From Bacillus sp. EB106-08-02-XG196 (GTDB taxonomy: Bacteria > Bacillota > Bacilli > Bacillales > Cytobacillaceae), in assembly GCF_013396335.1 (NCBI RefSeq), contig NZ_JABWSY010000010.1:167517-231516 (forward strand): a DNA stretch of 64,000 bases, read 5' to 3'. Shown in pieces: positions 56,714 to 64,000 of the stretch (the stretch's first letter is position 1; each line of letters opens with the position of its first letter). Made by a program: the position numbers and the translations under genes. A model generated the notes under the pieces. It had not been told where the DNA came from and searched no databases. It saw only the letters and a program-made list of their open reading frames with translations.

Positions 56714-57736
56714 ATGAATACTCAGGCCGTAAAAAAGTCTAATGTTGTAAAATGGCTGTTTGATAATGTTATATATGTATTTTTAATTCTACTAGTAATT
56801 GGGATTGTCATTGCATCTCCTGACTTTTTATCCATGACCAACTTGGTTAATATCCTAAGTCAGTCATCTTCAAGGATTATTATTGCACTTGGGATAGCAG
56901 GTATCCTGATTTTAGGCGGGACAGACTTATCTGCCGGGCGGATGGTCGGACTTGCAGCAGTAGTCTCCGCTTCGCTGCTTCAAGCAGGTGATTATGCTTA
57001 TAAAATGTATCCAAACCTTCCAGAATTGCCTTTGTTTATTCCAATCTTAATTGCAATGGCTGTAACAGGACTATTTGGAACTTTAAATGGTTTTATCGTC
57101 TCAAAGTTTCACGTACCGCCATTTATTGCCACACTAGGTATGATGATTGGTGTTTATGGCGTCACTTCCATTTACTTTGACCGTCCGCCATATGGTGCGC
57201 AGCCAATTGGGGGATTAAGTGAGAGCTTTACAACCTTTGCGCAAAAGGGAATTAAAATAGGTCAATATGAATTTCCATACCTGATCCTATATGCAATTGC
57301 CTTTTCCATCATTATTTGGGTGGTTTGGAATAAAACACAGCTTGGTAAAAATATGTACGCAATCGGCGGAAATGCTGAAGCAGCAAAGGTTTCTGGTGTT
57401 AACGTTGCAAAAAATATCATTATCATTTATATGATTGCCGGTCTGCTGTATGGATTCTCAGGTACATTAGAGGCTGGGCGTGTTGGAAGTGCAACCAACA
57501 ACACCGGTAATATGTACGAGTTAGATGCCATCGCAGCCTGCGTGGTCGGCGGAGTATCACTTTCAGGAGGGATTGGTACCGTTCCAGGAGTAATAACAGG
57601 AGTACTAATCTTCCAGGTAATCAACTATGGTTTAGCTTTCCTTGGTGTAAGTCCATACATTCAATTTATCGTTAAGGGAGCTATTATCATCGTTGCCGTA
57701 GCTTTTGATATGCGGAAGCATGCGAAGAAAAAATAA
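56714..57736 (+). CDS. mglC: Galactose/methyl-galactoside ABC transporter permease
   Basis: A 340-residue membrane subunit of the RbsC/MglC type with 8-10 TMs. Seen: GIAGILILGGTDLSAGRMVGLAAVVSA near the N-terminus, VPPFIATLGMMIGVYGVTSIYFDRPPYGAQPIGGLSE, typical of MglC, and AIGGNAEAAKVSGVNV plus the conserved DAIAACVVGGVSLSGGIGTVPG loop. AGGAGGAG lies 7 bases before ATG. Last gene of mglBAC, followed by a terminator. Confidence 0.95.
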   Translation: MNTQAVKKSNVVKWLFDNVIYVFLILLVIGIVIASPDFLSMTNLVNILSQSSSRIIIALGIAGILILGGTDLSAGRMVGLAAVVSASLLQAGDYAYKMYPNLPELPLFIPILIAMAVTGLFGTLNGFIVSKFHVPPFIATLGMMIGVYGVTSIYFDRPPYGAQPIGGLSESFTTFAQKGIKIGQYEFPYLILYAIAFSIIIWVVWNKTQLGKNMYAIGGNAEAAKVSGVNVAKNIIIIYMIAGLLYGFSGTLEAGRVGSATNNTGNMYELDAIAACVVGGVSLSGGIGTVPGVITGVLIFQVINYGLAFLGVSPYIQFIVKGAIIIVAVAFDMRKHAKKK

Positions 57737-57741
57737 GGGTA

Positions 57742-57773
57742 AAGGGCATTCCTTCAGTGGGGATGCCCTTTTG
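57742..57773 (+). terminator. Intrinsic terminator after mglC
   Basis: AAGGGCATTCC / GGGATGCCCTT stem with a TTCAGTG-type loop, then TTGTG. Confidence 0.85.
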
Positions 57774-57889
57774 TGTTGGTTTTTCCATATTTTTAACCTC
57801 CACTTTATAAACACAGCGGAGTCGTTACGCTCCACTTCCTGATCACGCCGACTTTTCGCTGTATTTTCTTACATACACAGCTTATTGTA

Positions 57890-57903
57890 TGAAACGCGTT
57901 TCA
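57890..57903. promoter_or_regulatory. Orphan LacI-type palindrome TGAAACGCGTTTCA
   Basis: A perfect 14-bp palindrome with central CG, typical of LacI-family operators, followed by an isolated ribosome-site-like GGAGG (57918-57922) but no start codon or gene on the plus strand. It lies 31 bp beyond the 3' end of a minus-strand LacI gene. Confidence 0.6.
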
Positions 57904-57934
57904 GGTCAAGCGATTATGGAGGTTTTTTTAAAAT

Positions 57935-58897
57935 CTAAACTGTTTGCCGCTCGATTAATCTAACCAAGACCTCATCTTGAGAATTTTTTGTGTTATCAAG
58001 TGCTTGAAGAAACAGCCTTTTTCCCACTTCAATTAATGGAATCTCAAGTGTAGTAATGTTCATTATTTTTGCTATTGGTTGATTATCGAAACCAATAATG
58101 GCAAGCTCTTCAGGTACGGCAATGTTTTGTTCCTTACAGCAGATTAATATTCCAGCCGCAACTTGGTCACTGGTTACCAATAGAGCAGAAGGTGGATTCT
58201 CCATGTTTATTAAACGTTGTACTACCCGTTCACCATCTTCGAAATGATAGCAATCATAGAATATATAATTCGGTTCATATAGTTTATTGTTTTTCATAAG
58301 AAAATCTTTGTAAGCCAAATCTCTTTGCTGACTATTAGAACCAGAATTTCTCCCAATACAATAACCAATATTATGATGACCTTTAGCTTGTAAATACTCC
58401 AAGGCTTTAAAAAAGGTTTTATAATGGTCAATATAGGTGGATGAAACTTGTTTACCACGTGTGTCTTCACATAAAATAATTGGGCCAAAGGAGTTAAACT
58501 CATCTAACAGGTCCCAACCGCAAATTCTTGAACATATTATTAATCCATCTATCTGTTTATGTTTTAACATCATTAATGCTTCGAGCTCTCTTTGTAACTC
58601 GTAATTAGTTTGGATTAGAACTAAATTATAATTATTTTTTACGGCTTCATTAGCGATTCCTTCTACTAATAAGGCAAAATAGGGATGATTTGTAAACGGG
58701 ACTACAACCCCTATAAGGAATGTTCTACCTTTACTTAAATGAACAGCATTAATATTTTGCTGATAGTTACTTTTCTCGATGGCATTCTTAACTGCATTCT
58801 TTTTTTCCTCACTAACATATGGGTGATTATTTAATACACGAGAGACTGTTGTTACTGAAACACCAGCCATCTTTGCTATATCCTTAATATTGGCCAT
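57935..58897 (-). CDS. LacI-family regulator, target unknown
   Basis: A 320-residue repressor. HTH MANIKDIAKMAGVSVTTVSRVLNNHPYVSEE, hinge KSNYQQNINAVHLS, then an effector domain (IGVVVPFTNHPYFALLVEGI, LLVTSDQVAAGILICCKEQNIAVPEELAIIGFDNQP). GAGGTGAG precedes ATG 58897. It is convergent with mglC and divergent from the NRDE gene. The palindrome at 57890-57903 fits its family, but no target gene remains beside it, so the regulated sugar is unknown. Confidence 0.9.
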   Translation of the reverse strand: MANIKDIAKMAGVSVTTVSRVLNNHPYVSEEKKNAVKNAIEKSNYQQNINAVHLSKGRTFLIGVVVPFTNHPYFALLVEGIANEAVKNNYNLVLIQTNYELQRELEALMMLKHKQIDGLIICSRICGWDLLDEFNSFGPIILCEDTRGKQVSSTYIDHYKTFFKALEYLQAKGHHNIGYCIGRNSGSNSQQRDLAYKDFLMKNNKLYEPNYIFYDCYHFEDGERVVQRLINMENPPSALLVTSDQVAAGILICCKEQNIAVPEELAIIGFDNQPIAKIMNITTLEIPLIEVGKRLFLQALDNTKNSQDEVLVRLIERQTV

Positions 58898-59013
58898 AAT
58901 CTCACCTCACTAAAAATAGTAGCATATTGTTCTTAACAATTGCCAAGGCTTCATTCTACAACGGGAATAAGATAAACTAGAAGAAACTGTCGTTTAAAGG
59001 ATTGTGATTGTCA

Positions 59014-59772
59014 ATGTGTTTAATCTTGTTTGCTTATAAGGTTCATCCAAAATACAAGCTAATGGTTTCGGCTAATCGAGATGAGTTTTACCAAAGACCA
59101 ACAGCTCCGGTCCATTTTTGGGACGACGATCCTGAAATCCTTGCTGGACGGGATTTAGAAAAAATGGGAACTTGGATGGGTATGACCAAATCGGGGCGGT
59201 TTGCAGCGTTGACCAATTATCGAAATCCAAAGGAGATTACGGAGGGAAAACGCTCGAGAGGAGAATTAGTGGCAAATGCCCTGCAGTACAAAGGCGATAT
59301 AAAGGAGTATATGGAGAGTCTAGTTAGAAATAATGACTCTTATCCTGGATATAACCTGTTAGCTGGGGAGGGTGATGAGCTATACTATTATTCCAATGTT
59401 GGACAGAAGTTAATAAAAGTGGCTCCGGGGATTTATGGTGTTAGCAATCATTTACTTAATACAGAATGGCCAAAAGTACAAGCAGGGAAAGAAGGGTTAG
59501 CCGCTATTTTGAATAGTAATCAAGAGGATTATGTTGAGCCTCTTTTAACGCTTCTTCAAAAAGCAGACCAGGCGCCAGATGAAAAACTGCCTCAAACGGG
59601 GGTTTCATTAGAATTTGAAAGAATGCTTTCACCGATGTTTATCAAGAGTGAAGGATATGGTACAAGGAGTTCAACTGTTTTATTAATGGATGAAAAAGAG
59701 ATTCACTATGTGGAACGAGTTTTCACTTTTAACGAGGTTAATACTCAAAAATATACAATTAAATTGAAATAA
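59014..59772 (+). CDS. NRDE-family (TANGO2-like) protein
   Basis: A 252-residue member of the NRDE family. The family name motif is intact (SANRDEFYQRPT, about 17-28), followed by LAGRDLEKMGTWMG and ALTNYRNP. Starting at ATG 59014 puts Cys at position 2, which suits an N-terminal nucleophile fold after Met removal; TTG 59008 would add two residues and lose this. Function in bacteria is not established; the eukaryotic relative TANGO2 is linked to heme or lipid metabolism. Followed at once by a paired-palindrome repeat. Confidence 0.88.
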   Translation: MCLILFAYKVHPKYKLMVSANRDEFYQRPTAPVHFWDDDPEILAGRDLEKMGTWMGMTKSGRFAALTNYRNPKEITEGKRSRGELVANALQYKGDIKEYMESLVRNNDSYPGYNLLAGEGDELYYYSNVGQKLIKVAPGIYGVSNHLLNTEWPKVQAGKEGLAAILNSNQEDYVEPLLTLLQKADQAPDEKLPQTGVSLEFERMLSPMFIKSEGYGTRSSTVLLMDEKEIHYVERVFTFNEVNTQKYTIKLK

Positions 59773-59776
59773 AAAA

Positions 59777-59829
59777 CTAATCAAACGTTTGATTAGATCG
59801 GTTGCTAAACTAATCAAACGTTTGATTAA
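59777..59829. repeat. Paired 16-bp palindromes 33 bp apart, locus 2
   Basis: AATCAAACGTTTGATT at 59779-59794 and again at 59812-59827, both perfect palindromes with centres 33 bp apart. Flanks and spacer (TAAACTAATC) match the element at 12123-12175. Confidence 0.85.
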
Positions 59830-59854
59830 TAGAATTCATGCAGGAAAACTATCG

Positions 59855-60028
59855 CTAGGATTCAGTAGTTTCTTTATCGGGAGCAGCCTTATCGGACTCC
59901 ACTTTTTTAGTTCCTTTGCTGACATAAGGTTTAGCATTTTTAGCCTTTTTAGCACCAACCTGCCAACGATTCCAGCCTTTCTTACCTGTTCCTCTGCCTA
60001 TTCCACTTTTCGCTTTTGCTTTTGGCAT
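59855..60028 (-). CDS. Small basic protein, 57 residues (DUF3934-like)
   Basis: A short gene read on the minus strand from ATG 60028 with GGAG 9 bases upstream (GGAGTGGTTAG before ATG) to TAG at 59857-59855. The protein is Lys/Gly-rich: MPKAKAKSGIGRGTGKKGW, then NRWQVGAKKAKNAKPYVSKG and an acidic tail ending DKETTES. The GRGTGKKGWNRWQ core resembles a small Bacillus family of unknown function that I recall as DUF3934. It lies 45 bases after another small minus-strand gene, and the two may be cotranscribed. Nucleic-acid binding is a guess from its charge. Confidence 0.7.
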   Translation of the reverse strand: MPKAKAKSGIGRGTGKKGWNRWQVGAKKAKNAKPYVSKGTKKVESDKAAPDKETTES

Positions 60029-60073
60029 CTAACCACTCCATCATAATTGAAAACAGGCTTTTTCTGAGAAAGG

Positions 60074-60316
60074 TTATTGAGTTTTGTTCTCAAAAAAACC
60101 TAACGCAAATTTAATGCCCTCTTCAATTTCATTTGTATCATAACCTTGTAAATCTTCATGAGTAATTTCCAGGGTTGTTCTTGATAATGAATAGCCGCTG
60201 TCTAAATTAATATCAAGAAGGACCTCAAACCCATTTGCGGTATTCTTAATATCAATAATATCATAATCAAGTATCGGTGCTCCCGTTTGGTACTCTATTG
60301 GTTCTAACTCTGACAT
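60074..60316 (-). CDS. Hypothetical 80-residue acidic protein
   Basis: A small soluble acidic protein (MSELEPIEYQTGAPILDYDI at the start). No family was recognised. The start ATG 60316 is chosen because GGAGG lies 7 bases upstream; the ATG at 60322 is only 1 base from that site. A mixed beta/alpha content is suggested by alternating hydrophobic stretches (FEVLLDINL, GIKFALGFF). It lies immediately upstream of the 57-residue basic protein gene on the same strand. Confidence 0.65.
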   Translation of the reverse strand: MSELEPIEYQTGAPILDYDIIDIKNTANGFEVLLDINLDSGYSLSRTTLEITHEDLQGYDTNEIEEGIKFALGFFENKTQ

Positions 60317-60441
60317 TATCATACCTCCATGTTTACTTCTAGTATATATTCGAACATAGGTTATACAGAAAGGGGAACATTTATTTATCCTTCGTCACAA
60401 ACGATAAAACAAAGATGGGAAAGTAATTGATATTTTGTCTA

Positions 60442-60469
60442 ATGACATAATGTTTTCAATAGGTATAAT
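60442..60469 (+). promoter_or_regulatory. Probable promoter of the amidohydrolase gene
   Basis: ATGACA (60442-60447), 16-bp spacer, TATAAT (60464-60469), about 75 bp before the start. Confidence 0.5.
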
Positions 60470-60545
60470 TAATATTAACTGAATATTTACATAACTATAA
60501 TAAAAGAGACTCCAAGTTTAACACCAATTAAAAGGAGTGATTTAC

Positions 60546-61778
60546 ATGCAGCGGCAAAAGCTATTAATTAATGGAGAGAGATTAAAGAATGAGCTTGAAC
60601 GGTTTGCTAACTTTGGCAGGACGGAAAACAATGGTGTAACCCGGCTGTCGTTATCTGAGGAAGATCGGGCAGCTAGAGACTTTTTTCGAGCATGCTGTGA
60701 GGAAATTGGCTTAACTGTTAAGGTTGATGACATGGGCTGTGTGTATGCAACATTAGAGGGTGCTGAGAATAAACCTCCTATACTAATTGGCTCCCATTTG
60801 GATTCGGTTAAAAAAGGCGGAAGATTTGATGGTGTGCTTGGGGTATTAGCTGGATTAGAAGTAGTTAGAACACTCGTAGAAAATAAGATTAAGCCTCGCG
60901 TCCCAATTACGATTGTTAACTTTACAAATGAAGAGGGTGCAAGGTTCGAGCCTTCGATGATGGCATCTGGAGTACTTTCAGGTAAATTTGATAAGAATGT
61001 AATGTTGAAAAAGAAAGACTCGGCGGGAATTACTTTTGAAGAAGCATTGAAAGGAATTGGATATGAAGGCGCGATTGAAAATCGTCTAAAAGAGGGTTCT
61101 GCGTTTTTAGAATTGCATATTGAACAAGGACCGATTCTTGAAAAAGAAGCCCTTTCAATTGGTGTCGTGGAATGTGTGGTAGGCATGGCATGCTTTGATA
61201 TTGAAATAACTGGTGAATCCGATCATGCCGGAACGACACCGATGAGTATGAGAAAAGATGCGCTTTTTGCTGCCAATAATCTAATTAATGAGATTCGCAG
61301 GGTATTAGGAGCGCTAAATGAAGAATTAGTATTTACCATTGGCAGGGTGAATGTGTATCCGAGTATTCATACCGTCATTCCAAACAAGGTCGTATTTTCA
61401 CTAGAGGCCAGACATAAAAATCCGGAGATTGTTCGTACTTTTAAAAATTTTGTTGAAAATCTTCCTAACTTAGGTTTAAACGAGGGCTGTGAGGTACAGA
61501 CTACGAAGCTGTGGGAGCGGGATACCGTTTGGTTTAATACAGATATTGTAAACCAATTAGAAAAATCGGCACAGTCACTAGGTTATAGCAATAAAAGAAT
61601 GGTCAGCGGTGCGGGACACGATGCCCAATTTATTGCCAGCTATGTTCCTTCAGCAATGCTGTTTGTTCCGAGTTTTAATGGGAAAAGTCATTGTGAAGAA
61701 GAATTAACTACATGGGAAGAGTGTGAAAAAGGCGTAAATGTTCTGTTAGATACCGTACTAGCATTGCTATCCAAATAA
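60546..61778 (+). CDS. M20-type Zn amidohydrolase (N-carbamoyl-L-amino acid hydrolase / allantoate amidohydrolase family)
   Basis: A 410-residue hydrolase of normal family length. Metal ligands are in GSHLDS, GGRFDGVLG, FTNEEGARF and ELHIEQGP; the C-terminal ligand is the His of GKSHCEEE. The lid/dimer domain lies at about 210-325 (HAGTTPMSMRKDALFAA). The family cleaves N-carbamoyl amino acids, ureidoglycolate or allantoate; the exact substrate cannot be read here, and no purine or hydantoin genes are next to it. ATG 60546 has AAAGGAGTG upstream. Monocistronic, ending at a terminator. Confidence 0.9.
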   Translation: MQRQKLLINGERLKNELERFANFGRTENNGVTRLSLSEEDRAARDFFRACCEEIGLTVKVDDMGCVYATLEGAENKPPILIGSHLDSVKKGGRFDGVLGVLAGLEVVRTLVENKIKPRVPITIVNFTNEEGARFEPSMMASGVLSGKFDKNVMLKKKDSAGITFEEALKGIGYEGAIENRLKEGSAFLELHIEQGPILEKEALSIGVVECVVGMACFDIEITGESDHAGTTPMSMRKDALFAANNLINEIRRVLGALNEELVFTIGRVNVYPSIHTVIPNKVVFSLEARHKNPEIVRTFKNFVENLPNLGLNEGCEVQTTKLWERDTVWFNTDIVNQLEKSAQSLGYSNKRMVSGAGHDAQFIASYVPSAMLFVPSFNGKSHCEEELTTWEECEKGVNVLLDTVLALLSK

Positions 61779-61785
61779 ATAGGAG

Positions 61786-61817
61786 GAGACACCAGAATTC
61801 ATTCGGTGTCTCTTTTT
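61786..61817 (+). terminator. Intrinsic terminator after the amidohydrolase gene
   Basis: GAGACACC / GGTGTCTC 8-bp stem followed by TTTTT. Confidence 0.88.
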
Positions 61818-61879
61818 GTTGGAAAGGGTGTTTTCTAATAGTATCTAAATGGGGCAAGGAGGATTCGCCTTTAATTGGT

Positions 61880-62141
61880 GGTCTTGAGGACAAATCGCGC
61901 GGTCCGTCGGTAAGATAAGTCCTTAATAAAGGGTCTTGAGGACAAATCCGCGAGGGCCATCAGAAGGATTAGTCCTTAATACAGGGTCTTGAGGACAAAT
62001 CCGCGCGGGCCGTCGGAAGGATTAGTCCTTAATACAGGGTCTTGAGGACAAATCCGCGCGGGCCGTCGGAAGGATTAGTCCTTAATATAGGGTCTTGAGG
62101 ACAAATCCGCGCAGGCTGTCAGAAGGATTAGTCCTTAATAT
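61880..62141. repeat. Five tandem 52/53-bp hairpin repeats
   Basis: Units start with GGTCTTGAGGACAAATC at 61880, 61932, 61985, 62038 and 62091 and end with GATTAGTCCTTAATA. In each unit GGAC-A-AATCC can pair with GGATT-A-GTCC around a GC-rich centre (GCGCGGGCCGTCGG). Units 3 and 4 are nearly identical; unit 1 is the most diverged. It is the same family as 6449-6604 in opposite orientation. There are no spacers, so this is not a CRISPR array. Confidence 0.92.
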
Positions 62142-62246
62142 GAAGAGGAATACCTTTATTAGAATAGTTTATTTTCTATCATATTTGGCTACAAAAAATT
62201 TGTATCTGCGTTCCTAATTAAATTGAACAACTATTTTAAAAATTCT

Positions 62247-62275
62247 TTGCAGTTTTGAGTAGAATTTTGTATATT
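62247..62275 (+). promoter_or_regulatory. Probable brnQ promoter
   Basis: TTGCAG (62247-62252), 17-bp spacer, TATATT (62270-62275), in a very AT-rich region 130 bp before the start. Confidence 0.55.
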
Positions 62276-62346
62276 GATATAGGGAATATTGTAGAAATAA
62301 ACTTATTGTAACAACGTTTATTTTAAAAAAACAATATATTATTAAT

Positions 62347-62361
62347 AATTTTTGTAAAATT
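62347..62361 (+). promoter_or_regulatory. Possible CodY box before brnQ
   Basis: AATTTTTGTAAAATT matches 12 of 15 positions of the CodY consensus AATTTTCWGAAAATT, with mismatches in the centre. CodY control of branched-chain amino acid uptake is well known; the AT-rich context makes chance matches likely. Confidence 0.35.
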
Positions 62362-62403
62362 TGGACTATCACTTCCTTTTTATACAATTATTGGAGGACT
62401 TTC

Positions 62404-63729
62404 ATGGAACGAAAATTACCATTAAAAGAAATTATTGCCTTAGGCTTTTTTATGTTCGCCTTATTTTTAGGTGCTGGAAATATTATTTTCCCGCCATTAC
62501 TTGGACAGCAAGCTGGTGAATCTCTTTTGTCAGCTATGATTGGATTTTTAGTGACGGGTGTTGGATTGCCGCTTTTGGCTGTCTTTACAATTGCGAGATC
62601 AGGCGGGGATCTAAATGACTTATCTAATAGAGTACATCCGGCATTCGCTAAGGTCTTTCCGGTTATTATTTATTTAACAATTGGGCCATTTTTCGGAATA
62701 CCTCGAACCGGTACCGTAACCTATGAGATAGGTGTTGCACCATTCCTATCAAATGAAAGCAGCATGGGATTATTTATTTCAACCTTTGTATTTTTCGTTA
62801 TCACCTTTTGGCTGGCACTTAACCCGGCAAAGCTAGTAGATCGTGTGGGGAAAATTCTTACTCCGGTACTTTTACTATTAATCGTAGTGATCTCAATAAG
62901 AGGATTTTCTTCACCGATTGGTTCCATTGGTGAGGCGGTAGGAAAATACAGAGATGGAGCGTTTTTTGGCGGGTTTGTTGAAGGCTATTTAACAATGGAC
63001 GCAATTGCTGCTCTTGTTTTTGGCGTTGTGGTGATTAATCGAGTCCAAGAAATGGGAATAAAGACAGCATCCGTTATTCGTTCTTATACGATTAAGGCAG
63101 GGATCATTGCAGGGATTGGGTTATCGTTTGTCTATATTTCCTTATCATATATTGGTGCCACCAGTGTTGAGGGTGTTGGGATACAGGAAAATGGCGGGGA
63201 TATTCTTTCTTCTGTTACATCACTGTTATTTGGTCCTTTCGGCTCCATCATTCTTGCGTTGGTTATTACCGGAGCGTGTTTAACCACTTCAGTAGGTCTG
63301 GTTGCTGCATGTAGTGAATATCTAAGTCAACGATTTACTAGATTTTCCTATCCTGTTGTCGTGACCATACTTTGTTTATTTAGTTTCACAATGGCAAATC
63401 TAGGATTAAGTCAATTAATTTCTGTGTCAATACCACTCCTAATCAGTATTTATCCGATTGCGATTGTCCTAGTGGTATTATCCTTACTACACTCCTATAT
63501 ACCGGTCTCGAGGGCTGTTTATATAGGTGCAATAGTAGGTGCTGGAATTATTAGCATTTACGATGGTTTTACCACTGCAGGTATTGAAGTAGCACCCATT
63601 TCGACAGCACTCACCTTCATTCCACTTTACACGAATGGATTAGGATGGCTGCTCCCAAGTATATTGGGCGGACTGCTAGGTGGGACCAGGGGGACGGTTC
63701 TTTTGGCCTTTTCTGGAAGGAAAAGTTAA
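62404..63729 (+). CDS. brnQ: Branched-chain amino acid transporter BrnQ
   Basis: A 441-residue LIVCS-family symporter with about 12 TMs. N-terminal signature MFALFLGAGNIIFPPLLGQQAGE, then GPFFGIPRTGTVTYEIGVAPF, LALNPAKLVDRVGK and YLTMDAIAALVFGVVV. It imports Leu, Ile and Val with a cation. TTGGAGG lies 6 bases before ATG 62404. The last 15 codons (GTRGTVLLAFSGRKS) coincide exactly with one copy of a 48-bp direct repeat whose second copy follows the stop, so the native C-terminus may have been replaced. Confidence 0.93.
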   Translation: MERKLPLKEIIALGFFMFALFLGAGNIIFPPLLGQQAGESLLSAMIGFLVTGVGLPLLAVFTIARSGGDLNDLSNRVHPAFAKVFPVIIYLTIGPFFGIPRTGTVTYEIGVAPFLSNESSMGLFISTFVFFVITFWLALNPAKLVDRVGKILTPVLLLLIVVISIRGFSSPIGSIGEAVGKYRDGAFFGGFVEGYLTMDAIAALVFGVVVINRVQEMGIKTASVIRSYTIKAGIIAGIGLSFVYISLSYIGATSVEGVGIQENGGDILSSVTSLLFGPFGSIILALVITGACLTTSVGLVAACSEYLSQRFTRFSYPVVVTILCLFSFTMANLGLSQLISVSIPLLISIYPIAIVLVVLSLLHSYIPVSRAVYIGAIVGAGIISIYDGFTTAGIEVAPISTALTFIPLYTNGLGWLLPSILGGLLGGTRGTVLLAFSGRKS

Positions 63730-63777
63730 GGGACTAGGGGGACGGTTCTATCGGTCTTTTTTGATGGAAAAGTGAAT
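63682..63777. repeat. Two tandem 48-bp repeats spanning the brnQ stop codon
   Basis: Copy 1 (63682-63729) starts GGGACCAGGGGGACGGTTCT and contains the last 15 brnQ codons plus TAA. Copy 2 (63730-63777) starts GGGACTAGGGGGACGGTTCT immediately after. Both continue with similar T-rich and GGAAAAGT parts. Confidence 0.8.
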
Positions 63778-63835
63778 CGAAAAAACCATAAGACCCGTCC
63801 TAACGGGTTCCATTATAGTAAATTTGAATATAAAA

Positions 63836-63862
63836 AGGCAGCCGTACTGGCTGTCTTTTTTG
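63836..63862 (+). terminator. Intrinsic terminator after brnQ
   Basis: AGGCAGCC / GGCTGTCT stem with a GTACT loop and T run. An additional small hairpin GACCCGT / ACGGGTT lies at 63792-63809. Confidence 0.82.
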
Positions 63863-63964
63863 CATAATGCCTTAATTGCTTGTTAAAACGAAATAATACA
63901 GGTATCGTTCATCATTCCTTCTCAATTCCTTTTTGAGGGAAGTGTTGTAAAATAATAGAAAAAG

Positions 63965-63978
63965 GTGTAAAATTACAC
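63965..63978. promoter_or_regulatory. Palindrome GTGTAAAATTACAC near the window end
   Basis: Perfect arms GTGTAA / TTACAC with an AA centre, in AT-rich DNA beyond the last gene. It may be an operator of a gene outside the window. No gene was seen in 63863-64000. Confidence 0.4.
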
Positions 63979-64000
63979 TAAATACATATGAAAATTTTTA

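Noticed and set aside
57917..57961. Short plus-strand ORF MEVFLKSKLFAARLI after the orphan palindrome
   Set aside because: Its ATG is part of the GGAGG sequence itself, it has no ribosome site, and it overlaps the end of the LacI gene.
59789..60046. 85-codon plus-strand open frame
   Set aside because: It overlaps the better supported 57-residue minus-strand gene and has no good ribosome site; its start lies in the paired-palindrome repeat.
60542..61186. 214-codon open frame on the minus strand
   Set aside because: It lies entirely opposite the M20 amidohydrolase, whose motifs and ribosome site are clear; the antisense product has no recognisable features.
61880..62141. Regular tandem units suggested a CRISPR array
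   Set aside because: Units are contiguous 52/53-bp copies with no unique spacers and no cas genes nearby; each unit is itself an imperfect hairpin.

Overview
The window looks like chromosomal DNA of a low-GC, Gram-positive, probably spore-forming Bacillaceae bacterium (Bacillus/Neobacillus-like; an inference from gene content). The basis is strong AGGAGG-type ribosome binding sites, frequent TTG/GTG starts, U-tailed intrinsic terminators, CcpA (cre) sites, a SigL-type sigma-54 regulon, a KinB-like kinase, TcyP, PspA/LiaH and Gram-positive GalT. No rRNA, tRNA, phage, insertion sequence or CRISPR array is visible. All genes look intact except the first, which is cut by the window edge.

1-9.5 kb: partial enolase-superfamily epimerase and an acetyltransferase-like gene; DinB-like protein; autoregulated PadR + HAAS-domain membrane protein; MFS exporter; then an envelope-stress-like block (His-rich membrane protein, PspA-like protein, M50-like membrane protein with a degenerate metal site, OmpR-type regulator and histidine kinase).

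9.5-21 kb: membrane protein; cystine transporter tcyP; hflX, preceded by a 13-residue leader peptide (MKYRRLRFQILNR) and two terminator hairpins, which resembles a macrolide-type ribosome-stalling attenuator; a TetR-controlled ABC exporter; a second TetR gene next to an MMPL transporter with three 32-bp-spaced operators; a KinB-like kinase.

21-27 kb: a ketone-body/3-hydroxybutyrate catabolic block (CoA-transferase A/B, GntP permease, 3-hydroxybutyrate dehydrogenase and a PAS-AAA+-HTH sigma-54 activator). It has two sigma-54 promoters, one cluster of three TTCCG-N6-CGGAA dyads between them, and a cre site downstream of the second promoter. 27-31 kb: AraC-type regulator divergent from a heterodimeric ABC exporter (YfiB/YfiC-like).

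31-58 kb: a large galactoside region. A YesN/YesM two-component pair, a sugar-binding lipoprotein with two permeases (no ATPase of their own), beta-galactosidase and alpha-galactosidase feed the complete Leloir set galK-galE-galT-galM, followed by a LacI-type regulator. Next to it a membrane-anchored sugar-binding sensor, a YesM-type kinase and a YesN-type regulator precede mglB-mglA-mglC, suggesting a three-component galactose sensor controlling a high-affinity galactose importer. Oligosaccharides would be imported, split to galactose inside the cell and sent to glycolysis; free galactose enters through Mgl.

58-64 kb: LacI regulator, NRDE-family protein, two small genes (one a 57-residue basic protein), an M20-type amidohydrolase and brnQ. 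Several families of dispersed or tandem intergenic repeats run through the window: a 52/53-bp tandem hairpin repeat at 6.4 and 61.9 kb, paired 16-bp palindromes 33 bp apart at 12.1 and 59.8 kb, a GGTGACAGGCACC / TGTCCACC element at four sites, and a 48-bp repeat at the end of brnQ.
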